DNA from: WANQ01 sp964448055
GTDB taxonomy: Archaea; Thermoproteota; Thermoprotei_A; Sulfolobales; WANQ01
DNA length: 41,201 bases
Direction: 5' to 3'
Assembly (NCBI GenBank): GCA_964448055.1
Contig: CAYUVB010000010.1
Span: 1-41,201, forward strand
In this document: positions 7,429-15,402 of the stretch, piece by piece
Layout: each line of letters begins with the position of its first letter
How positions within the stretch are numbered: position 1 is the first letter of the stretch
The notes under the pieces: generated by a model
Told to the model about the DNA's origin: nothing
The model's input: the letters and a program-made list of their open reading frames with translations, nothing else
Database searches by the model: none
Translations under genes and position numbers: made by a program

Positions 7429-9756
7429 TTATGGTTTGAATCCATATAGTTGCTCCCATAGTGTTGCATTCCAGTAGTATGGGTTGTAGTCTAGTACTAT
7501 GTAGCTTCCTTCAACATACTCCTTGATGTAGTATGGTCCTGTGCCAATTGGATACTTGTGTAAGTATTGGTGTGTTGGCTCGTCTTCACCCTTACCTATG
7601 TAGTTAGCCCATGCTGCAGGGTTCTTACCCCATTCTGCAGCCTTCATAGCTTCCTCATACTTTCCTTTAAGTGTGTCAACATTGTCGAATAGGTACTTAG
7701 CTGGTATGACCATTGTGAATGGGTCTGCTAGTATGCTTAGTATTGGACCATATGGTGCATATAGCTTTAAGTAGACTACACCAGCAGTTGGGCCATCGTA
7801 TCCGAAGAATTCTAGTAGCTCTTTTAGTGATGTTACTTGTTTGCTCTGACCTTTGTAGTCTGCTATTAATGTCTTCTCTTTTAGTACTTTATCAAATTCT
7901 TCTTCGGTTAATACTTTTGAAGCATTAGTGTCTATGAACTCTGTTATCATCCATGATGGATCTCCTTCTAGTCTAGCAATTCTCCAGATTGTGAATAATA
8001 CGTCTAGAGCACTTATGTCATATACCTTATCATGCCATGGATCATATGCTTTTACTCCACCTCTTATTACGAAGTACCATTCAGTTGAATCCTCGTTGTG
8101 TACCCATGCTACTGCTAGGTCTGGTATTATGTGTTCTGTGTCATTCTTCCAGTATGTTACCAGTGTATCACCAGTATTGTGGAAGATCTCCCAGCCAAAT
8201 GATTCGTAGTTAAATGCTGGGTCAAATGTATCAGGCCAACCATGAGTTACGGTTACTAGCGTATATGGGTCGTTTACATAGTCCTTTATGCCTGTGGACA
8301 CTGTTGGTGCGTCCAGATCCTCCCATAGTAGGTCGTATCTTTCAGCTAGCGTTGGATGATAGTATCTTCCATGCAGCCAGTTCCAGTATGGTCTCACTAG
8401 TATGTATTGTCCTATCCATATTAATGGTACTTCATAGTTTGATGCACGGAATACTGCTTCATATATAGCTTCTCTTATTACTGGATTAGCTTCCCATCTG
8501 GCAGCTATTATCATTGCATCTACTGTGATATTCCTATAGAACGCTGGATTTATGTTTACAAAGGATGTACAGTTTTCGACGGGAATTGTAGCTTTTTCGT
8601 CTACTACATATGAGATTACTATGAAAGGCTTCCCACTTACAGTTACTTTTGCACCACTACCTTTTTCTCCAACAACTATATAGTAATTCTCTGTATCGAT
8701 TACCTTTGCTGTGCTTATGTACTTTGATATTTCATCTGGGCTCTTAACTTCATATACATGTATTTCTTTGAATCTTGTTCCACCATAGAATAATGGGCCA
8801 GCATAGTTATCTGGATCTAAGTAGTCTGGCATCCATCCTACAATCCATACATCCCATCCTTGTGCTACTTCAGTCTTACTTAGTAATACTGGCCACTCTA
8901 GTGCTCTAGTTGATACCTTAAATCCTAGCTGACTCCAGCTTTGTGATAATAATGTTGCTATTTTCTCTCTTTGTGTATTGCCTGCGTTATACCATATTTC
9001 GAAGCTGTACTTTGTGGGATCAATACCTGATTTTGATATTAATTCTTTTGCTATCTTTATTCTTTCCTCATATGACACTCCAGTATAGTTGATTGTCTTG
9101 TACTCCGTATATCCCGGGAATCCTCTTGGAATTACACCATGTAGAGGCTTTAGGTAGCCCTCATATACGGTTTGCACTATAAGTTCATAGGGTGTTGCAT
9201 AAGCTAATGCTTGCCTCACATAAACATTGTTAAATGGTTCTTTATGTGCATTCAATACCACATATACTATTGTTGGCTCTAGTAACCCTTTCTCTACTAT
9301 TATTTCAAATTTGCCCATCTTGTATCCTTCAACATCTGGTATGTTCTCTATGGGTATAACTCCCAGGTCGGTTGTTCCACTCTGTAACATGTTTATTCTT
9401 GGTACTGGGTCATCGTTGATTATGTAAATCATTCTCTTGTGGAATGGCCTCTTAACAGGTGTTGGTGTGGGTGTAGGGGTTGTAGTTGGTGATGGGCTGG
9501 GTGTTGTAGTTGGGCTAGGGCTTGGTGAAGGAGTAGTTGTAGGTGTTGGGCTAGGAGTAGTGGTTGGTGTAGGTGATGGTGTTGTGGTTGGTGTGGTTGT
9601 TGGAGTGGGGCTTGGTGTTGTTGGGCTTGGTGAGGGAGTTGTAGTTGGTGTTGGTGAAGGAGCAGCTTGCTGGGTCATATATATGGCGACTGCAACAATT
9701 ATGATTATGATTATAACAGCTATTGCTATTCCAGCTGTTTTAGAGATAGCTTTCAT
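7429..9756 (-). CDS. Family 5 solute-binding protein with circularly permuted domain order
   Basis: A 775-residue surface lipid-side binding protein for the adjacent importer. Residues 1-28 form a hydrophobic anchor or signal helix and 31-100 a Thr/Pro/Ser linker. Residues about 107-480 match the second half of canonical DppA/OppA: the IINDDPVPRINMLQSG stretch, then NNVYVRQALAYA, then GWMPDYLDPDNYAGPLF. Residues about 491-775 match the first half: LVTVTHGWPDTFDPAFNY, IIPDLAVAWVHNEDSTEW, IGTGPYYIKEY and VLDYNPYYW at the very end. The normal order is the reverse, so the protein is permuted at the loop that usually follows NPxYW. An extra segment lies near 330-405. GGTGGAG sits 5 bases before the ATG. 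Family assignment is firm; the permutation is read by eye from motif order. Confidence 0.9.
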   Translation of the reverse strand: MKAISKTAGIAIAVIIIIIIVAVAIYMTQQAAPSPTPTTTPSPSPTTPSPTPTTTPTTTPSPTPTTTPSPTPTTTPSPSPSPTTTPSPSPTTTPTPTPTPVKRPFHKRMIYIINDDPVPRINMLQSGTTDLGVIPIENIPDVEGYKMGKFEIIVEKGLLEPTIVYVVLNAHKEPFNNVYVRQALAYATPYELIVQTVYEGYLKPLHGVIPRGFPGYTEYKTINYTGVSYEERIKIAKELISKSGIDPTKYSFEIWYNAGNTQREKIATLLSQSWSQLGFKVSTRALEWPVLLSKTEVAQGWDVWIVGWMPDYLDPDNYAGPLFYGGTRFKEIHVYEVKSPDEISKYISTAKVIDTENYYIVVGEKGSGAKVTVSGKPFIVISYVVDEKATIPVENCTSFVNINPAFYRNITVDAMIIAARWEANPVIREAIYEAVFRASNYEVPLIWIGQYILVRPYWNWLHGRYYHPTLAERYDLLWEDLDAPTVSTGIKDYVNDPYTLVTVTHGWPDTFDPAFNYESFGWEIFHNTGDTLVTYWKNDTEHIIPDLAVAWVHNEDSTEWYFVIRGGVKAYDPWHDKVYDISALDVLFTIWRIARLEGDPSWMITEFIDTNASKVLTEEEFDKVLKEKTLIADYKGQSKQVTSLKELLEFFGYDGPTAGVVYLKLYAPYGPILSILADPFTMVIPAKYLFDNVDTLKGKYEEAMKAAEWGKNPAAWANYIGKGEDEPTHQYLHKYPIGTGPYYIKEYVEGSYIVLDYNPYYWNATLWEQLYGFKP
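9457..9660 (-). repeat. Low-complexity Thr/Pro/Ser-coding repeat tract
   Basis: Residues 33-100 of the binding protein are built from short irregular repeats such as PTTTPSPTP and PSPSPTTTP. In archaeal surface proteins such tracts are usually O-glycosylated spacers that hold a domain away from the membrane through the S-layer. At DNA level the plus strand is GT-rich with many near-repeats of GTTGTAGTTGGTG type, so slippage and length variation between strains are likely. The long plus-strand frame across it (Gly/Val-rich) is a shadow. Confidence 0.85.
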
Positions 9757-9790
9757 ACTTACTCCACCGTTAGAACATTACCTATAGATG

Positions 9791-9808
9791 GGCCTAATAA
9801 GCTTTTTA
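9791..9808 (-). promoter_or_regulatory. Putative BRE/TATA promoter of the binding-protein gene
   Basis: On the minus strand the sequence is CTAAAAAGCTTATTAGGC, with A-rich BRE-like bases followed by a TTATTA core. It lies about 40-50 bases upstream of the ATG, leaving a short leader that carries the strong GGTGGAG ribosome-binding site. The divergent plus-strand gene starts about 45 bases beyond it. Confidence 0.4.
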
Positions 9809-9851
9809 GAAAGGAGAGGCAATCAACTTATGACGTAGTGGTGGGATATAA

Positions 9852-10475
9852 TTGATTTGTAAAAACAAGCTCTTATTAGAAGTGCCTTGTTGTTACATAA
9901 GAACAAGTAATGCTAGAAAAATAGAGGTTTGTATTGATGCACATTTTCCTCGATTTATTGAAAGAAAATATAGAATAGCATTCATGATATTTAGCATGAG
10001 TGATATACAAAGTTTAAAAAGAATTGAAGCATTCGTGAAGACTGTGGAATTAGATAATCTACTTCAGTGTAAAAACATAGCTGATATTATTGTTGACGCG
10101 TATCTGGATGCTAGAAGTATTATATTATCTAGCTCGCGAAAGTTATATTATACTCAACTTCTACGTTTAATAGGCCCTATAATAATATCAAGGTTCTTCA
10201 GAGATATGTTATCCTCTAAAGAGGAGGACATTATAGAAGCAGGTAAGGCAGCTTCTATAATTGAGAACATTTTTGGAAAACAAGTTCCTAAATTAGCTAA
10301 TATTGATGTTGCTGGCGAAAGATCTATACATTTAGTAATAGCTAGTGAGGCTAATGGTAGAGTTAAATTCTTAGAAGGACCATTCGCCGTGATAAGAAGT
10401 TATGAATACCTATACAAAGTAGATAATGACTTTAGAAGGAGGGTTCACGAGATTATAAGCTCAGTGTGGAGTTGA
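9852..10475 (+). CDS. Uncharacterised protein, 207 aa
   Basis: I do not recognise this protein. It starts at TTG 9852 with GGTGGG about 6 bases upstream, and codes for a soluble, mostly helical product with a cysteine-containing N-terminus (EVPCCYIRTSNARKIEVC). A short strand-rich part (HLVIASEANGRVKFLEGPFAVI) lies near residue 160. No membrane helices, signal peptide or metal-binding motif beyond scattered cysteines is evident. It is transcribed divergently from the binding protein and convergently with the HTH/zinc-ribbon regulator. Codon use looks like that of its neighbours, so it is probably a real lineage-specific gene. No function can be offered. Confidence 0.65.
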   Translation: MICKNKLLLEVPCCYIRTSNARKIEVCIDAHFPRFIERKYRIAFMIFSMSDIQSLKRIEAFVKTVELDNLLQCKNIADIIVDAYLDARSIILSSSRKLYYTQLLRLIGPIIISRFFRDMLSSKEEDIIEAGKAASIIENIFGKQVPKLANIDVAGERSIHLVIASEANGRVKFLEGPFAVIRSYEYLYKVDNDFRRRVHEIISSVWS

Positions 10476-10497
10476 ATTAATCTTGTACGTAGAATCT

Positions 10498-10821
10498 TTA
10501 ACTTTCAAATATTTTAAATAATGGTGGATCTATTCGTTCACTTTTACATCTAGGACATCGGCTAGGTTTTCTAGGTTTATCTAAGTTCTTGAATACATAG
10601 CCGCAGTTACGGCATTTAGGGGGCATCATATATAATGCTAGTCTTCCACCACTTTGCCTCCTTATAGTCTTAGCTATATGGAGTAAATGTTCATATACCA
10701 TACGTTCACCTAGTTTAGGGTCTAAGCCTAGTTCTAACGCTATGTCCCTTGCCGATAAAGGGGTCTTAGACTCCATTAGAAGACGTATTATACGTTCTCT
10801 AGTAGTTTCATTCAAACTCAA
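10498..10821 (-). CDS. Transcriptional regulator, winged HTH plus C-terminal zinc ribbon
   Basis: A 107-residue protein of the archaeal family in which a winged helix-turn-helix is fused to a zinc ribbon (COG3357 type). Residues 5-65 are the wHTH (RERIIRLLMESKTPLSARDI, then LGLDPKLGERMVYEHLLHI). Residues 69-96 hold the ribbon C-x2-C (CRNC) and C-x2-C (CPRC), four cysteines that would bind one zinc. It is a probable DNA-binding regulator with unknown target. The TTG start is well supported: GGAGATGATC, nearly the full complement of the 16S rRNA tail, ends 4 bases upstream. A candidate C/D box sRNA lies in the same orientation in its leader region. Confidence 0.85.
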   Translation of the reverse strand: MSLNETTRERIIRLLMESKTPLSARDIALELGLDPKLGERMVYEHLLHIAKTIRRQSGGRLALYMMPPKCRNCGYVFKNLDKPRKPSRCPRCKSERIDPPLFKIFES

Positions 10822-10847
10822 GCTCGATCATCTCCTAATAATCATGG

Positions 10848-10910
10848 GCCTCAGAGCGCCGGACTCACACCTCATATTGCTTTCGGCCTCTAGTGTATTC
10901 TTCATCGGCG
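10848..10910 (-). ncRNA. Candidate C/D box sRNA
   Basis: On the minus strand this GC-richer stretch reads as C box CGATGA (10907-10902), 15 bases, D' CCGA (10886-10883), 5 bases, C' ATGAG (10875-10871), about 16 bases, D box CTGA (10854-10851). This is the symmetric layout of archaeal 2'-O-methylation guide RNAs. The 12 bases before the D box are complementary to GCGCCGGACTCA-like sequence, which resembles the D-stem/anticodon-stem region of archaeal tRNA-Leu. Weak points: the C box lacks the leading U of RUGAUGA and the terminal stem is poor. It could also be a structured leader of the downstream regulator gene. Confidence 0.45.
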
Positions 10911-10958
10911 AATATACCTAGATATTACTTTGCAGCTGCAAAGATTAGTGTTCTCCTA

Positions 10959-10971
10959 GGCTAAATACCTA
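10959..10971 (+). promoter_or_regulatory. Putative TATA element of the 131-aa orphan gene
   Basis: GCTAAATACCTAT lies 24-34 bases upstream of the GTG at 10993, the spacing expected if the transcript starts at or near the start codon (leaderless mRNA). Read on the other strand the same bases give GGTATTTAG, so it could also serve the divergent sRNA/regulator unit. Confidence 0.35.
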
Positions 10972-10992
10972 TACGAGTAAGGGATTATAGAG

Positions 10993-11388
10993 GTGGTGGT
11001 CATTAATCTTCAGCGAAGGCTACGTTTACTACTAGGTTTAGTGAAGATTATAGAACCGGTACAGTTGTTTGATCTATCTAATCTCGTATTCATAGCTGAG
11101 CATGAAGGTGTAACTCAACTAGGATACGACGATTGGTATCCTGTGAATAACGTTGGGGTTATATCTCCAGTACTTGAAATCGATGTTGCTAGGTTAATAT
11201 ACCATGGATTAATACATGCAAATAATGATATACTGTTAACCACGAATACAGGCAAGAGATTTGCTGAAACTGTGAAGCTACCACAAGAGATCATAGCTTT
11301 AGGCCCTAAAGGCTGGAGAACATTGGCCTTGGACTATGTTAAGACAAGTATACTCAAATTAAAGAGTTACACCCCCAGCCAATGTTGA
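10993..11388 (+). CDS. Uncharacterised protein, 131 aa, possibly wHTH-like
   Basis: I do not recognise the family. The product is soluble and alternates helices and strands. It begins with a basic helix (LQRRLRLLLGLVKIIEPVQLFDL), and the segment ARLIYHGLIHANNDILLTTNTGKRF is compatible with the last helix and wing of a winged-helix domain. There are no cysteine clusters or catalytic signatures. The GTG at 10993 sits inside AGAGGTGGTGG. A TATA-like element about 25 bases upstream suggests a leaderless start at one of the two GTG codons. The 3' end overlaps the convergent HD-domain gene by 30 bases. Confidence 0.6.
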   Translation: MVVINLQRRLRLLLGLVKIIEPVQLFDLSNLVFIAEHEGVTQLGYDDWYPVNNVGVISPVLEIDVARLIYHGLIHANNDILLTTNTGKRFAETVKLPQEIIALGPKGWRTLALDYVKTSILKLKSYTPSQC

Positions 11389-12873
11389 TATATTAAAGAA
11401 CTCGTCTATGGCTTCGTCTACTATTCTTCCAAGTTCTCTAAATAATTCCTTATCTCTTATTGCAGTTCTTGAAGCGTAAGCCCTAACTATAATCCTAGGT
11501 ATTATACCCTCATTGACCATGAATGATATAATACTATATGGTTTAACGTCAACCATTTCCCCTCCTCTCATATGTGCTACATAGAATACATGTGGTTCTA
11601 CAAGACTTGATAAAGGTGCAGGATGTAATGTATTACTATCAACCCATATATCCTCCTCATTAATTCGATTACCTAGTTTTGCTGAAATCTTAGATCTTAC
11701 ATGTTGTTCTAAATCTTTAACCCACCTCTTCATGTACCTAAATGCTAGTATGGCTGGGTCAAGTCTTCCTCCCAAGGCTATTAACGGGATTTTATGGTCG
11801 GCTCCTATTCTTTTCCACGGGTTCTTACGGTAAAGGAACATTTTTATCTTCTCTCTAAGATCAGACGGTAAATCTTTCTGATCCTTTAAATCTAATAGTT
11901 TAGCATATACATATTCATCTGATAGTTTAATATATGCTGATGGATCTCCTTCGCCTAATCGTTCAACAGCTTCAGTTAAACCTAGGTATTCGTCTACTCC
12001 CCTTAACACCTCTGATAAAAGTCTATTAAAAGCACGTGTTACTGGGTGGAAATAGACGTTCTCATACATTTGAGTTCTATTGTTAAGATAACTTCTAAGT
12101 GCTCCTAGGCATTTAGTATCAAGTGCTATATGCTCATAAACACTTCCTACCTCGGCAGGATAACTTCCCCTTATAAGTCTCTGATAATCTATTGACCCAT
12201 ATTCCCTTGTACCTGTATAGTAGCTATCACGCATTAGGAAATCCATGATATCAGCTGGGTAAACCCATGCTTTCACTATCTTACGATATAGTCTTAATAC
12301 AGGCTCTCTAGGCTCTTCTACAGCTAGAAGCTTCCTTACAACATCACCTATATTGTCTAAACCTTTTTCTTCTGCCTCTTGCAGTATTTTTGAAATTTCA
12401 GTATACTCTATTAACAGCAGTCCCAGTTTCTCGTGATCATCCAATCCCTTAGCTCTTAATGATTTATTTGATAATATTATTTCCTCAAAAGCATGACTAA
12501 AGGGCCCATGGCCTAGATCATGCAACAGTCCTGCAATCCTTGACGACTCAACCAGTATATCAGCTTTATAACCATCTATATCATATCCTCCTAGCTTTCG
12601 TACTAGTTGAGTAGTTATGTGTGATGAAAAAACGCCTGCAAGATACATAACACCTATGCTATGTTGAAATCGTGTATGTTCTGCACCAGGATATACTAGG
12701 TAAGATAGCTGTAACTGTTTTATCCTTCTTAATCGCTGGAATACAGGTGTGTCTATGATCTTTGCCTCAACATCTTTATTGTAATCTATGTAATCGTATA
12801 TAGGATCTCTCATAGCATCCCATGTAAGTTTACCTAGTATTGGCAGTTCTACTAGATAGCTTGTAAGGCTCAT
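11359..12873 (-). CDS. HD-superfamily phosphohydrolase (SAMHD1/COG1078-like)
   Basis: A 504-residue HD-domain metallohydrolase. The metal ligands are visible: His71 in TRFQHSIG, His118-Asp119 in LLHDLGHGPFSHAFE, and Asp208 in the PADIMDFLMRDSYYTG segment, the same order as in dNTP triphosphohydrolases related to SAMHD1 and EF1143. The N-terminus (DPIYDYIDYNKDVEAKIIDTP then FQRLRRIKQL) is also typical. The C-terminal 250 residues resemble the regulatory region of the COG1078 group. A likely role is dNTP hydrolysis and pool control, but nucleotide specificity is not proven for crenarchaeal members. GAGGAG lies 6 bases before the ATG. The gene is downstream of the radical SAM/hyp cluster on the same strand. 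Confidence 0.88.
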   Translation of the reverse strand: MSLTSYLVELPILGKLTWDAMRDPIYDYIDYNKDVEAKIIDTPVFQRLRRIKQLQLSYLVYPGAEHTRFQHSIGVMYLAGVFSSHITTQLVRKLGGYDIDGYKADILVESSRIAGLLHDLGHGPFSHAFEEIILSNKSLRAKGLDDHEKLGLLLIEYTEISKILQEAEEKGLDNIGDVVRKLLAVEEPREPVLRLYRKIVKAWVYPADIMDFLMRDSYYTGTREYGSIDYQRLIRGSYPAEVGSVYEHIALDTKCLGALRSYLNNRTQMYENVYFHPVTRAFNRLLSEVLRGVDEYLGLTEAVERLGEGDPSAYIKLSDEYVYAKLLDLKDQKDLPSDLREKIKMFLYRKNPWKRIGADHKIPLIALGGRLDPAILAFRYMKRWVKDLEQHVRSKISAKLGNRINEEDIWVDSNTLHPAPLSSLVEPHVFYVAHMRGGEMVDVKPYSIISFMVNEGIIPRIIVRAYASRTAIRDKELFRELGRIVDEAIDEFFNISTLAGGVTL

Positions 12874-12918
12874 ATCCGCTCCTCAGTATTACTTTCAACT
12901 AATCTTTGTTAATTAAGT

Positions 12919-14265
12919 TCACTGCTTACCACAATATCTTATCCTAGTATTCATGGATAGAGATTTACCAGTAAATATTATGCCCGCTCTTCTGTACCAA
13001 TCTATCATTTCTGCTTCACGTTCTTGCTTAAGCCAATCACCATATAAGAAACCTCTGCCTAAGAGAAGGTAAAGCCTCTTCCGAAGCCATGGCTCTAGTC
13101 TGCCTGGTGGGGCGTCAGCGAAAGGAGTGCCAGGTAAAGGCATAAAGGTATGTGCATGTATTCTAGCACCTATTCTAACAAGTTTTTCTATTACCTTTAG
13201 GGTGTCTTCTATATCCTCACGGGTTTCGCCTGGTAACCCGAAAATAAAATCTACATCAACTCTAAAACCAGCCTTAATTAATGCTTCTGCAGCATGTATT
13301 ATATTATCTACTGTGTGGCCACGATTAATTAGTTTAAGTAGTCTATCACTACCGGTCTGAGCCCCTATTATGATTGATTTATTTGCAACATATTTTCTAA
13401 CAATCCTTGCTAATTCGTAGTCAACACTATTTGGTCGAACCTCACTAGGGAAGGTACCATAAAATATTCTTCCTTTGTATCTCTGTACTAGCTTATGTAG
13501 TCTTTCAAGTAGTTCTTCTATAGCGCTAGGGTTAGGTTTTCTGCCATCAGCGCTCATATATGCAAATGAATCTGGTGCAATGAATCGTAGATCCCTTAGC
13601 CCTTCCCTAAGCATTATCCTAGAATAATATTCAACTACATCTACGTCGCGGTAACGAGGCTTAGCCTTAAACATAAACGATACTTGGCAATACTTACATG
13701 CCCATGGACATCCACGCATTATTTCAATAGGGTTGAATCTACCTCTCCAATATGGAAATGGAGGATAGTCGTTTAAGTTTACTAATGTTGATCTTTTATT
13801 GATTACTACTTTATCTAGACTTTTATCATAATATGCTATTCCGCATACATCTTCTAATGGAGAATTATTGGCTAATGCCATAGCGAGCTCTCTTATGGTC
13901 TCCTCGCCTTCGCCAATAGCAGCATAGTCAAACTTTAACCTGGTTATGGTTCCCAGTGGATCTCCTGTTGCATGAGGTCCACCAGCTATTACTAGTATAT
14001 CAGGTAGGAATTTCTTGACCATGTCTACGAGTTTTTCTATGAACGGTAGCTGTGTTGTAAGAAAGCTTATTGCTAATACTATCTTCTTATATAAGCTTCT
14101 TAATCTTTGAAGAGTATTTAGTAATGTTATTTGTCTTCTTTCATCTACTACGTAAACATCTACGGGTGTTCTGTCATCTTTTTCTAATGCTGCCACTAAA
14201 ACGTTTATACTATAGCGGTTATTCTTCATTGAATAAAATACTAGTGCTACGTCGCTTCTCTTCAT
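12919..14265 (-). CDS. B12-binding-like/radical SAM protein (MJ1487-type)
   Basis: A 448-residue radical SAM protein. Residues 1-135 form a Rossmann-like domain related to cobalamin-binding domains (LPDILVIAGGPHATGDP, then YAAIGEGEETIREL), but no DxHxxG cobalamin motif is visible. The core carries Cys186, Cys190 and Cys193 in MRGCPWACKYCQ, the ligands of the SAM-binding [4Fe-4S] cluster, followed by DFIFGLPGETREDIE, typical of the Elp3/MiaB-like subgroup. The closest family I recall is the archaeal B12_SAM_MJ_1487 group, of unknown substrate. Its ATG directly abuts the hypD stop codon, so it is the last gene of a hypC-E-D operon. A role in metallocentre or cofactor assembly is only an inference from that position. 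Confidence 0.85.
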   Translation of the reverse strand: MKRSDVALVFYSMKNNRYSINVLVAALEKDDRTPVDVYVVDERRQITLLNTLQRLRSLYKKIVLAISFLTTQLPFIEKLVDMVKKFLPDILVIAGGPHATGDPLGTITRLKFDYAAIGEGEETIRELAMALANNSPLEDVCGIAYYDKSLDKVVINKRSTLVNLNDYPPFPYWRGRFNPIEIMRGCPWACKYCQVSFMFKAKPRYRDVDVVEYYSRIMLREGLRDLRFIAPDSFAYMSADGRKPNPSAIEELLERLHKLVQRYKGRIFYGTFPSEVRPNSVDYELARIVRKYVANKSIIIGAQTGSDRLLKLINRGHTVDNIIHAAEALIKAGFRVDVDFIFGLPGETREDIEDTLKVIEKLVRIGARIHAHTFMPLPGTPFADAPPGRLEPWLRKRLYLLLGRGFLYGDWLKQEREAEMIDWYRRAGIIFTGKSLSMNTRIRYCGKQ

Positions 14266-15402
14266 TTACTGTTTTACCTCTGTATAACCACCATATTTAG
14301 CCCATATATGGCATGTTCCTTCACTAGACACCATGCATGGGCCATAAGGTGTTTCAGGTGTACAAGCTTTCATGAATAAAGGACAGTCAGTTGGTTTAGC
14401 TAAACCTAAGATTATATCGGCACATCTACATCCAGGTTTTATGTCTACTGAATTAGTTATCTTTAAATCATATTTCTGGAATGCATCATAGTGCATGAAT
14501 TTTTCAGCTAGTGTGGCACCACTATTAGGTACCAATCCTATACCTCTCCAATCTGCATCAATTACTTTGAATACTTTACTAATGAGTTTACGAGCTTTAT
14601 CATTACCTTTAAATCTTACGACTCTAGAATATTCGTTCTCAACTCTAGATTCGCCTTTTACTAGCTGTTTGATTATCATTAATATCGCTATTAAGACGTC
14701 TATAGGTTCGAATCCTGCTATGACAGATGGTACCTTACCTTCTAGGAATAGCCAGGATTCAACACCTATAATAGTTGATACATGTCCAGGCAGTATGATG
14801 CCATCAATTCTGATATCACCTCTATTCAACATATACTTAAGTATTGGTGGAGTTAAACGATATGAAGGTATTATCGCTAAATTATTTGGTACTTTCCCAA
14901 TGTATAATTGAGAAGCTACAGTGGGCATGGTTGTTTCAAAGCCTACGCCTACGAAAATTGAATCATCTTTATTTTTAGTTGCCATACGTACAGCATCGTT
15001 GAACCCGTAGACTACTACGACTTTGGCCCCGAGGCCTTTAGCTTGTGCTAAGCTAAGCTTAGTACCAGGAACCTTATACATATCACCATAGGTATACACC
15101 GTTAGATTCTCTTCTAACGCTAATTTTATTGCAGCATCTATTATACGTGCAGGTGTAACACATACAGGACAACCAGGTCCTGCAACCAGTTCTATATTTG
15201 GAGGCATTAAGCTCCTAATACCATAGTATGTTATGGTGTGTTCATGGGTACCACAGAAGTTCATTATCCTCACGGTATCTTTTATTTGGGCTGCATATTC
15301 CTTTATTTTATCTACTATGCTTTTAGCTAGGTTAGGATCCCTGTAGGATAGTAGAATCCTGTGAAGTGTTCTAGTTCTAGCAGATTCGGGGAACGAGTTC
15401 AC
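14266..15402 (-). CDS. hypD: [NiFe] hydrogenase maturation factor HypD
   Basis: A 378-residue iron-sulfur scaffold protein on which, with HypC, the Fe(CN)2CO group is built. Diagnostic motifs: NFCGTHEHT with Cys50, GPGCPVCVTP with Cys78 and Cys81, and GVGFETTMPT. The C-terminal cluster region GCRCADIIL...CPLFMKAC...GPCMVSSEGTC supplies the [4Fe-4S] ligands. Length is close to E. coli HypD (373). The GTG start lies within the end of hypE, with a 26-base overlap, so translation is coupled. Neighbours are hypE and hypC upstream and a radical SAM gene immediately downstream. Confidence 0.97.
   Translation of the reverse strand: MNSFPESARTRTLHRILLSYRDPNLAKSIVDKIKEYAAQIKDTVRIMNFCGTHEHTITYYGIRSLMPPNIELVAGPGCPVCVTPARIIDAAIKLALEENLTVYTYGDMYKVPGTKLSLAQAKGLGAKVVVVYGFNDAVRMATKNKDDSIFVGVGFETTMPTVASQLYIGKVPNNLAIIPSYRLTPPILKYMLNRGDIRIDGIILPGHVSTIIGVESWLFLEGKVPSVIAGFEPIDVLIAILMIIKQLVKGESRVENEYSRVVRFKGNDKARKLISKVFKVIDADWRGIGLVPNSGATLAEKFMHYDAFQKYDLKITNSVDIKPGCRCADIILGLAKPTDCPLFMKACTPETPYGPCMVSSEGTCHIWAKYGGYTEVKQ

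Noticed and set aside
9437..9787. Gly/Val-rich plus-strand frame opposite the binding-protein linker
   Set aside because: It is the complement of the Thr/Pro/Ser-coding tract, has no ribosome-binding site, and the minus-strand frame is a clear protein.
10848..10872. Possible tRNA-Leu gene fragment (GCGCCGGACTCA on the plus strand)
   Set aside because: No acceptor stem, T-arm or CCA-side sequence flanks it within a tRNA length on either strand. It is better explained as a guide sequence of a C/D box RNA.
14704..14722. GGTTCGAATCC-like T-arm sequence
   Set aside because: It lies inside the well-supported hypD coding frame, and no cloverleaf can be built around it.
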